A DNA stretch of 5,349 nt, taken from a bacterium (Candidatus Gribaldobacteria) CG10_big_fil_rev_8_21_14_0_10_37_21. Its GTDB lineage: Bacteria > Patescibacteriota > Minisyncoccia > Minisyncoccales > CG1-02-41-26. The number at the start of each line of letters is the position of its first letter. Within the stretch, counting starts at the first letter, position 1. Positions 1-4,612 of this stretch are shown here, in pieces. The stretch spans positions 1 through 5,349 of the forward strand of contig PFAX01000026.1 of NCBI GenBank assembly GCA_002773495.1. Reading direction: 5' to 3'. The position numbers and the translations under genes are program-made. The notes beneath the pieces were generated by a model. It had not been told where the DNA came from, did no database searches, and saw nothing but the letters and a program-made list of their open reading frames with translations.

Positions 1-24
1 TGTAAGGCAAGCAGTTGCCTTACA
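1..24. repeat. Perfect 10-bp inverted repeat at the left edge
   Basis: The arms TGTAAGGCAA (1-10) and TTGCCTTACA (15-24) are exact reverse complements around a GCAG loop. No T-run follows on the plus strand, so it does not look like an intrinsic terminator in that direction. The window begins exactly at the left arm, so the dyad may extend further or belong to an upstream gene's end. It could be a hairpin in a transcript, a dispersed repeat unit or an operator; the sequence alone does not decide. Confidence 0.5.
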
Positions 25-75
25 AGCCACAAAGGAAAATCATATAAAAAGAGTATTTTCATAATTTATTTAATA

Positions 76-117
76 AAACCCGCCCTTATAAAATCAACCC
101 AAAAGAAGGCGGGCTTT
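76..117. terminator. Probable bidirectional intrinsic terminator
   Basis: CCCGCC (79-84) pairs with GGCGGG (108-113), flanked by AAA on the left (76-78) and TTT on the right (115-117). Two more A-T pairs are possible inside the stem after a bulged C at 85 (86-87 with 106-107), leaving a long loop of about 18 nt. Read on the minus strand, the stem is followed by TTTTATT, the better U-tract; on the plus strand only CTTTG follows. The likely role is to end an upstream transcript before dnaG and to stop antisense transcription coming from the dnaG side. The long loop lowers confidence. Confidence 0.5.
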
Positions 118-154
118 GAAAATTACTTTGTAAATCAATTTATTTTACCCTTTT

Positions 155-175
155 TCAACCCCCTTTGTCAACCCC
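155..175. repeat. Short direct repeat TCAACCCC
   Basis: TCAACCCC occurs at 155-162 and again at 168-175, 13 nt apart. A third, 7-nt copy (TCAACCC) lies at 94-100 in the loop of the upstream terminator-like hairpin. The second copy runs into the left arm of the 14-bp hairpin. The repeats could be protein-binding sites or remnants of a repeated element; the C-rich runs stand out in this AT-rich spacer. Confidence 0.3.
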
Positions 176-202
176 GTTAGAGGTAAAAACCTCTAACGGG
201 GT
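171..202. repeat. Perfect 14-bp palindromic hairpin, candidate dispersed repeat
   Basis: ACCCCGTTAGAGGT (171-184) and ACCTCTAACGGGGT (189-202) are exact reverse complements around an AAAA loop. No T-run follows on either strand, so a simple terminator reading fails. A 5-nt direct repeat GTCAA (167-171 and 201-205) overlaps both outer ends. Perfect conservation of both arms with GC-rich bases in an AT-rich spacer suggests either a selected RNA or DNA structure in the dnaG leader or a small REP/MITE-like repeat. The structure is seen directly; its role is inference. Confidence 0.65.
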
Positions 203-225
203 CAATCTGTTAAGAGATTCTTCTC

Positions 226-254
226 TTGAAATTAGTTTAGTTTTATTCTAAACT
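226..254 (+). promoter_or_regulatory. Possible dnaG promoter
   Basis: TTGAAA (226-231) is five of six to the sigma70 -35 consensus. After a 17-nt spacer comes TAAACT (249-254), four of six to the -10. Transcription would begin around 261, almost at the dnaG ATG (264), giving a near-leaderless mRNA. The 9-bp dyad 232-256 fills the spacer and -10, so it would act as an operator rather than as an RNA hairpin if this promoter is real. An equally plausible view is that the promoter lies further upstream. Confidence 0.3.
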
Positions 255-256
255 AA
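232..256 (+). promoter_or_regulatory. 9-bp dyad immediately upstream of the dnaG start
   Basis: TTAGTTTAG (232-240) and CTAAACTAA (248-256) are exact reverse complements around a 7-nt loop. The 3' arm ends at 256, directly next to GGG (257-259), the only purine-rich Shine-Dalgarno-like stretch before the dnaG ATG at 264. In RNA it would place a hairpin against the ribosome-binding region; in DNA it would be a symmetric operator over the possible -10. A 6-bp hairpin (AAGAGA 212-217 with TCTCTT 222-227) precedes it. Confidence 0.45.
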
Positions 257-263
257 GGGTGAT

Positions 264-2105
264 ATGTTTCAAGATAATGTCAAACAAATCAAAGAGCGGC
301 TGGACATTGTGGAAGTTGTTTCCTCTTATTTAAAGTTAGAAAAAACAGGTATAAATATGCGGGCCTGCTGCCCATTTCATCACGAGAATAAACCCTCGTT
401 TTTTGTTTCCCCGGCCCGTCAAAGTTTCAAATGTTTCGGATGTAACAAATCAGGGGACATTTTTACATTTGTGCAAGAAATTGAGGGCCTTGAGTTTCCC
501 GAAGCGTTACGCATTTTAGCTAAAAAAGCAGGCATTGACTTACAGCAATATAAGGCCAATCCAGAATTACAAACAAAAAAGCAACGGCTCTATGAAATTT
601 TAGAAATCGCTTGCTTATTTTTTGAAAAACAATTAGAGCAAACTAAAGTTGGCAATTTAGCTTTAGAGTATTTAAAACAAAGGGGTTTAACTGACTTAAC
701 TGTTAAAAAGTTTCGTTTGGGTTTTTCACCTTTGCCAAAAGAAAATAACTGGCGGGCCTTATCTGATTTTTTGGTCTCAAGGGGTTATCAAAGGGAAGAA
801 GTTGTTGAGGCTGGCTTAGCCATTGTATCAGAGAAAACAAAAATTCCTTACGATAGATTTAGAGCCCGCCTAATGTTTCCTGTCTTTGATTTAAACTCAC
901 AGGTAGTTGGATTTGGGGGTAGGGTTTTTGAGCATTCAACCCTACCTAATAGAGAAGAAATTGCTAAGTATATAAACATTCAAAACACCCCCCTTTATGA
1001 TAAAAGCCGTATTCTTTATGGCTTAAACTTTGCTAAAATGGCCATCAGGCAAAAGGATTTTGTTATTTTAACTGAGGGCTATACCGATGTGATAATGTCG
1101 CATCAGCATGGCTTTGAAAACACTATCGCGGTGTCTGGCACGGCCTTAACGCCTTATCACTTGCAAATTATTAAAAGGTACACCAACAACATTTTAACGG
1201 CTTTTGATATGGATAAGGCCGGTGGGATGGCCACTAAAAGAAGTATTGAGTTAGCCCAACAAGCTGGTTTTGAGGTTAAAGTTATCACCATGCAACAAGA
1301 AAAAGACCCAGCTGATATTTTAAAAGAAAACCCCAAAGAGTGGCAAAAAGAAATTGACACAGCCAAAGATATTATGGACTTTTATTTTTTGGGCGCCTTC
1401 AATAAGTTTGATATAAGTGAGGCTAAAGGCAAGAAAGAAATAGCAGGCATTCTTTTGCCGGAAATAAAAAAACTACCAAGTAAAATTGCCCAGTCCCATT
1501 TTTTACAAAAATTAACTTATTTATTAAAGGTTTCTGAAGAAGCGGTTATGGAGGAGTTCAAGAAAATTATCCCTCAAAAAGGGGAAAGTTCGTTTTCAGC
1601 TAATCAAATAGTTGTTCCTGAAACAAAGCCGATTAAGCCGGCTGTTAAAAGCCGTAAGCAAATGTTAGAGGAAAAGGCCTTGGCCTTATCCATTATAGCC
1701 CCCGAACGTTTAGAGTATATTGATGAGGATGACCTTCTCTTTATAACTCAACCCACTCGTTCTATTTTTCAGGCCTGTAAAGATGTTTGCGAAAAAACGC
1801 CCATTAAAAGTAAAGAAGAATTCAATGCTTTTTTAGACGAGTTAAGCAAAAAAAATCCTGATTTTAAAGGTTTGATTGACGAGTGCGTTTTTAAGGCCGA
1901 GCTTTTAGAAGAAGACGACCCTGAGTTTGAGTTTCAGACCTGTTTATATGAATTACGCAATTTAAATAAAAAGACAATTTTAGCTCAATTAGCCAAAGAA
2001 ATTGCCCTATCTGAACAACAAGGCGACGAAAAGAAGTTAGAGGAACTCTCTCAAAAGTTCCAATTGCTCACCCGCCCTAATGTCTCTAAGAAGGAGAATA
2101 GCTAA
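264..2105 (+). CDS. dnaG: DNA primase DnaG
   Basis: This primase synthesises the RNA primers for lagging-strand and origin-initiated DNA synthesis at the fork, working with the DnaB helicase. All three domains are visible in 613 residues, close to the family's usual 580-610. The N-terminal CHC2 zinc-binding domain has ligands C36, H39, C57 and C60 within CPFH and CFGC. The catalytic core has the basic RNA-polymerase segment around 197-258. Its TOPRIM fold has E271 in EGYTDV, D315 and D317 in AFDMDKAG, and DPAD at 348-351. The helical helicase-interacting tail spans about 460-605 and is divergent. The ATG at 264 gives the expected family N-terminus (helix, then DIVEVV). The Shine-Dalgarno is weak (GGG, 257-259). 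Unlike the common dnaG-rpoD order, the next gene is deoC, behind its own promoter. An A8 run lies at 1848-1855. The frame is intact. Confidence 0.97.
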   Translation: MFQDNVKQIKERLDIVEVVSSYLKLEKTGINMRACCPFHHENKPSFFVSPARQSFKCFGCNKSGDIFTFVQEIEGLEFPEALRILAKKAGIDLQQYKANPELQTKKQRLYEILEIACLFFEKQLEQTKVGNLALEYLKQRGLTDLTVKKFRLGFSPLPKENNWRALSDFLVSRGYQREEVVEAGLAIVSEKTKIPYDRFRARLMFPVFDLNSQVVGFGGRVFEHSTLPNREEIAKYINIQNTPLYDKSRILYGLNFAKMAIRQKDFVILTEGYTDVIMSHQHGFENTIAVSGTALTPYHLQIIKRYTNNILTAFDMDKAGGMATKRSIELAQQAGFEVKVITMQQEKDPADILKENPKEWQKEIDTAKDIMDFYFLGAFNKFDISEAKGKKEIAGILLPEIKKLPSKIAQSHFLQKLTYLLKVSEEAVMEEFKKIIPQKGESSFSANQIVVPETKPIKPAVKSRKQMLEEKALALSIIAPERLEYIDEDDLLFITQPTRSIFQACKDVCEKTPIKSKEEFNAFLDELSKKNPDFKGLIDECVFKAELLEEDDPEFEFQTCLYELRNLNKKTILAQLAKEIALSEQQGDEKKLEELSQKFQLLTRPNVSKKENS

Positions 2106-2119
2106 AAATAAACTTATTC

Positions 2120-2148
2120 TTGATTGCAGGGTCATTTTTTGCTATTAT
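2120..2148 (+). promoter_or_regulatory. Sigma70-type promoter for deoC-gatB
   Basis: TTGATT (2120-2125), a 17-nt spacer, then TATTAT (2143-2148, five of six to consensus). TG at 2140-2141 forms an extended -10 (TGCTATTAT). The predicted start is about 2155, leaving a leader near 19 nt before the deoC ATG. This is the best promoter match in the window and lies in the 68-bp dnaG-deoC gap, so deoC, gatB and the small downstream gene are probably transcribed independently of dnaG. Confidence 0.6.
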
Positions 2149-2173
2149 AAACTAATAAAATAATGTATAACCT

Positions 2174-2857
2174 ATGAAGCTCAAAGACATTGCTAAAACA
2201 ATTGATCATACTAACATAAACCCAAAGGCAACGGCTAAGGATATTCGTAAAACCTGCCAAGAGGCCAAGAAATACGGGTTTAGAGGGGTTGATGTCAACC
2301 CTGAGTGGGTTTCTTTTGTTAGTGGCCAATTAGAAGAAACTGATTTAAAAACCATTGTTTTAATTGACCCGCCAATGGGGCTTTCTCCTCATTACAAAAG
2401 AGTAGAGTTATGTAAGCAAGCCAAAAAAGATGGGGCTGATGAATTAGATGTGGTGATTAATGTGATTGATGTCAAATATGGCAGATATGATGATGTTTTA
2501 GAGGATTTGCGAGAGATTTGCCGTATTTTACCGACTAAAGTTATTTTAGGCAGTGGCTATTTAACGGATGAAGAAATTAAACAGGCCTCAAGTATAGTTA
2601 AAAAGGCCGGTGCTTTTTGTGTTAAAACAGCCACTGACAAAGACCCTTTAGATAACTCTGAATTAAAGGAAAAAGCTAAACACTTGAAGCTAATGCAAGA
2701 AGGGGCGCCTGGGCTTAAAATAAAGGCCTCTGGAGCCGTTAAAACCTGCAAAGACACCCTTTTAATGCTTGAGTCGGGGGCAGATATTATAGGAACCAGC
2801 AGTTCAGTTAAAATAATTCAAGGGTGCAAAACAGCCCTTAAGAGAAAGAGAAAATAA
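2174..2857 (+). CDS. deoC: Deoxyribose-phosphate aldolase DeoC
   Basis: This cytoplasmic class I aldolase cleaves 2-deoxy-D-ribose 5-phosphate to glyceraldehyde 3-phosphate and acetaldehyde, feeding deoxynucleoside carbon into lower glycolysis. The 227-residue length is normal, and the TIM barrel appears complete. The N-terminal IDHT motif is at 10-13. The catalytic Asp is D92 in DELDVV, the Schiff-base lysine is K151 in CVKTAT, and the proton-relay lysine is K184 in IKASGAVKT. The phosphate loop is GTSS at 207-210. Small departures are A188 where many members have a second Gly, and S211 where a Gly is common. The C-terminus is strongly basic (KRKRK). The start is fixed by the family N-terminus, yet no Shine-Dalgarno precedes it. 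A four-codon frame ATG TAT AAC CTA TGA (2163-2177) ends overlapping the start. gatB follows after 27 bp. Confidence 0.95.
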   Translation: MKLKDIAKTIDHTNINPKATAKDIRKTCQEAKKYGFRGVDVNPEWVSFVSGQLEETDLKTIVLIDPPMGLSPHYKRVELCKQAKKDGADELDVVINVIDVKYGRYDDVLEDLREICRILPTKVILGSGYLTDEEIKQASSIVKKAGAFCVKTATDKDPLDNSELKEKAKHLKLMQEGAPGLKIKASGAVKTCKDTLLMLESGADIIGTSSSVKIIQGCKTALKRKRK

Positions 2858-2876
2858 ACTTAACTTAGTTAGGTTT
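2856..2876 (+). promoter_or_regulatory. Hairpin covering the gatB ribosome-binding region
   Basis: Bases 2856-2864 (AAACTTAAC) pair with 2868-2876 (GTTAGGTTT): nine pairs including one G-T, with a 3-nt loop. The left arm overlaps the deoC stop codon (2855-2857). The right arm contains AGG (2871-2873), the only Shine-Dalgarno-like bases before the gatB ATG at 2885. A ribosome finishing deoC would cover the left arm and could free the AGG, so translational coupling of deoC and gatB is a reasonable inference. Confidence 0.4.
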
Positions 2877-2884
2877 ACAATTTC

Positions 2885-4411
2885 ATGAAGTATTTTCCAA
2901 CAATTGGTTTAGAGATTCACATTGAGTTAAACACGCAGACAAAGATGTTTTGTTGCTGTAAAAACGACTCAAACGAAACAAAGCCCAATCAAAATATTTG
3001 CGAAGTTTGTACCGCTCAACCTGGGACATTACCTGTAGCCAATGAAACAGCCATCAAACAGCTTTTAAAAACAGCTATAGCTTTAAATTGTGAGGTTTGC
3101 GACTTCAATAGGTTTGAAAGAAAAAACTATTTTTACCCTGATTTGCCTAAGGGTTATCAGATTAGCCAGTATGCCTTGCCTATGGCTCGTAATGGGTTCT
3201 TAGATATTGCTGTGTCAATTGAGAATAGCCCTCGAAATGACCAATCCCAAAACCAGAATGACGAAAAAAAAGCTAATGACCATTTTTTTAAAGCTCAAAC
3301 AAAAAAAGTTAGGATTGAACGAATCCATTTAGAAGAAGATACAGGCCGGCTTTTACATGAGAGTGATGAGTATTCTTTGGTTGATTTAAACCGAGCAGGT
3401 GTACCTTTAATGGAATTAGTAACTGAGCCAGATATTCATTCAGCCACAGAGGCCAGAGAGTTTATTAAAGAGCTTCAATTACTTTTAAGATATTTAAATG
3501 TTTCAACAGCTGATATGGAAAAGGGAGAAATGCGCTGTGAGGTTAATATCTCAATAGTAGGAGAGGGGAGTGATAAATTAGGCACCAAAGTAGAAATAAA
3601 AAACCTAAACTCGATTAGAAGTGTTGAAAAATCAATTGAGTATGAAATTAAGAGACAGTCCGAAGTTTTAAACCAAGGCGAAAAAGTTATTCAAGAAACA
3701 AGGGGGTTTCATGATGCAAAACAAATAACCTTTTCTCAGAGAAGCAAGGAACAAGCCCATGATTATAGGTATTTCCCCGAGCCAGACCTTTTACCAATTA
3801 GCTTCACAGAGGATTATCTTTTAAGTATAAAAGCAGAGGTACCCGAGTTGCCTCAAGCTAAAAGGGAAAGGTTTCAAAGAGAATTTGATTTATCTTTTAA
3901 AGAAGCTGATTTATATGTTTCTCAACCGGACTTGGGCAATTACTTTGAAAAGGTTGTCTCGGAATTAGAAAAAAAAGAACAAATTAAACTTGCCTCTAAT
4001 TATTTATCAACGGATCTCCAAGCCCTTTTAAAAGAAAACCAGGGACCCGGCCTCAAGGGTTCCCGAGACCGGGTCTCGGTAACTGCGGAGAATTTCGCTG
4101 AATTTATAGGCCTGATTGCTTCAGGAGTAATATCTTCTAAAATGGCAAAAGAGCTTCTTTTCGAAATGTTTCAAACAGGTGCTGGCCCATCGCAAATCAT
4201 TGAAAGCAAGGGCTTAAAACAGATAGGCAACGAGCAAGAGATTGAAAAAATAGCCCAAGAAGTGATTAAAGAGAATCAACAACCAGCCAATGACTACAAG
4301 GCAGGCAAAAAGGCCTCTTTGCAGTTTTTGGTTGGCCGTTTAATGGCCAAATCAGATGGAAAAGCCAACCCTCAATTGGCTATTAGTGTTTTAAAAGATA
4401 TTTTAAGCTAA
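2885..4411 (+). CDS. gatB: Asp-tRNA(Asn)/Glu-tRNA(Gln) amidotransferase subunit B
   Basis: GatB is the kinase and tRNA-binding subunit of GatCAB. It activates the misacylated Glu or Asp on tRNAGln or tRNAAsn with ATP and amidates it with ammonia delivered by GatA. The cradle domain (about 1-300) opens with GLEIHIEL and a four-cysteine zinc site (C23/C25 in MFCCC, then C39 and C42). It continues with HLEEDTGRL (148-156), RAGVPLMELVTEPD (170-183) and the signature HDYRYFPEPDL (292-302). A helical part leads to the YqeY-like tail, ending with FLVGRLMAKSDGKANP (481-496). Length is 508 residues against a usual 470-500. The excess comes from a hydrophilic insertion at about 115-140 and an atypical GC-rich block encoding about 387-399. 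gatA and gatC are not in this window. The Shine-Dalgarno (AGG, 11 nt upstream) is weak and lies in a hairpin. Confidence 0.97.
   Translation: MKYFPTIGLEIHIELNTQTKMFCCCKNDSNETKPNQNICEVCTAQPGTLPVANETAIKQLLKTAIALNCEVCDFNRFERKNYFYPDLPKGYQISQYALPMARNGFLDIAVSIENSPRNDQSQNQNDEKKANDHFFKAQTKKVRIERIHLEEDTGRLLHESDEYSLVDLNRAGVPLMELVTEPDIHSATEAREFIKELQLLLRYLNVSTADMEKGEMRCEVNISIVGEGSDKLGTKVEIKNLNSIRSVEKSIEYEIKRQSEVLNQGEKVIQETRGFHDAKQITFSQRSKEQAHDYRYFPEPDLLPISFTEDYLLSIKAEVPELPQAKRERFQREFDLSFKEADLYVSQPDLGNYFEKVVSELEKKEQIKLASNYLSTDLQALLKENQGPGLKGSRDRVSVTAENFAEFIGLIASGVISSKMAKELLFEMFQTGAGPSQIIESKGLKQIGNEQEIEKIAQEVIKENQQPANDYKAGKKASLQFLVGRLMAKSDGKANPQLAISVLKDILS
3227..3304 (+). other. Hydrophilic, low-complexity insertion in GatB
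   Basis: Residues about 115-140 lie between the strand after GFLDIAV and the conserved KVRIERIHLEED. They are rich in N, Q, D and K and lack hydrophobic core residues apart from one FF pair. Usual GatB proteins have only a short turn here, so roughly 20-25 residues are extra. The DNA carries three homopolymer runs within 45 nt: A8 (3264-3271), T7 (3283-3289) and A7 (3301-3307). The frame is open through all three. It is probably a surface loop; its effect is unknown. Confidence 0.6.
4042..4083 (+). repeat. GC-rich palindromic element inside gatB
   Basis: Bases 4042-4079 are about 74% GC (28 of 38 counted) within an otherwise AT-rich gene. CCGAGAC (4063-4069) pairs exactly with GTCTCGG (4073-4079) around CGG. 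After one mismatch, GTT (4059-4061) also pairs with AAC (4081-4083). An alternative pairing joins GACCCGG (4044-4050) to CCGGGTC (4069-4075). The block is read in frame as about GPGLKGSRDRVSV, using GC-ending codons foreign to its neighbours, and sits in the linker just before the conserved tail-domain helix (ENFAEFIGLI). This resembles palindromic elements that insert into coding genes; copy number elsewhere is unknown. Confidence 0.6.
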
Positions 4412-4425
4412 ATAATCTTTTAAAA
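4389..4425 (+). promoter_or_regulatory. 11-bp inverted repeat spanning the gatB stop
   Basis: TTTTAAAAGAT (4389-4399) and ATCTTTTAAAA (4415-4425) are exact reverse complements around a 15-nt loop that holds the gatB stop codon (4409-4411). The right arm ends one base before GGAG (4426-4429), the ribosome-binding site of the next gene. No T-run follows, so it is not a standard terminator. A ribosome terminating at the gatB stop would disrupt the stem, suggesting coupling or tuning of the small downstream gene, or an mRNA-stabilising 3' structure for gatB. Confidence 0.45.
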
Positions 4426-4430
4426 GGAGA
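4424..4430 (+). promoter_or_regulatory. Strong Shine-Dalgarno of the small membrane-protein gene
   Basis: AAGGAGA with GGAG at 4426-4429 is eight nucleotides before the ATG at 4438, near-ideal spacing. It is the strongest ribosome-binding site in the window; dnaG, deoC and gatB have weak or no such site. It supports the short reading frame downstream as a real gene. Confidence 0.75.
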
Positions 4431-4437
4431 AAAAGTA

Positions 4438-4578
4438 ATGGATATTCTGTTAATTGTTTTTGGTTGTTTGATCGCCGTGCTAAGCGTTTATCTTGCTATC
4501 TGGCTGTGGTCAGGCGGTTATCTTCTTCTTTTTTGGGTTGGCTCTTTATTGTTTTGTTTATTGGGATTTGCAGGATAG
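4438..4578 (+). CDS. 46-residue two-helix membrane protein, function unknown
   Basis: I do not recognise this family. The frame starts at ATG 4438, eight nucleotides after a strong GGAG, and ends in TAG at 4576-4578. It begins 26 bp after the gatB stop and is probably the last gene of the deoC-gatB transcript. The protein is almost wholly hydrophobic. One membrane segment spans about residues 3-23, a short turn with WSGG lies at 24-27, and a second segment covers about 29-45, forming a helical hairpin. The only charged side chain is Asp2; there is no Lys, Arg, Glu or His. There are two cysteines (C10, C40) and three tryptophans. Possible roles include a small membrane subunit or regulator, or a toxin-like hydrophobic peptide, but no motif favours any. 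Two facts support it as real: the ribosome-binding site and the clean hydrophobic composition. Confidence 0.7.
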   Translation: MDILLIVFGCLIAVLSVYLAIWLWSGGYLLLFWVGSLLFCLLGFAG

Positions 4579-4612
4579 CTAATAAGAGATATGACAAAAA
4601 AAGCTTAATAAG

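Noticed and set aside
1..263. tRNA, CRISPR array or known riboswitch in the hairpin-rich spacer
   Set aside because: The hairpin arms differ from one another, there is no regular repeat-spacer pattern, no cloverleaf or GGTTCGAATCC-like T-arm, and no riboswitch core that I recognise.
2091..2100. AAGGAG near the 3' end of dnaG as a ribosome-binding site for a hidden gene
   Set aside because: No ATG, GTG or TTG opens a meaningful frame at suitable spacing; the bases simply encode the lysine/glutamate-rich DnaG tail.
2126..2141. T6 run after the dnaG stop as a dnaG terminator
   Set aside because: No stable stem precedes the T-run; the bases fit better as the spacer of the deoC promoter.
1157..2757. 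Minus-strand open frames inside dnaG and deoC
   Set aside because: They are shadows of strongly supported plus-strand genes and have compositions typical of antisense reading.
4579..4612. Possible terminator between the small gene and miaA: seven A bases on the plus strand (T7 on the minus strand) next to TTAATAAGTTAA
   Set aside because: The stem would be only three or four A-T pairs with almost no loop, too weak to call an intrinsic terminator for either convergent gene.
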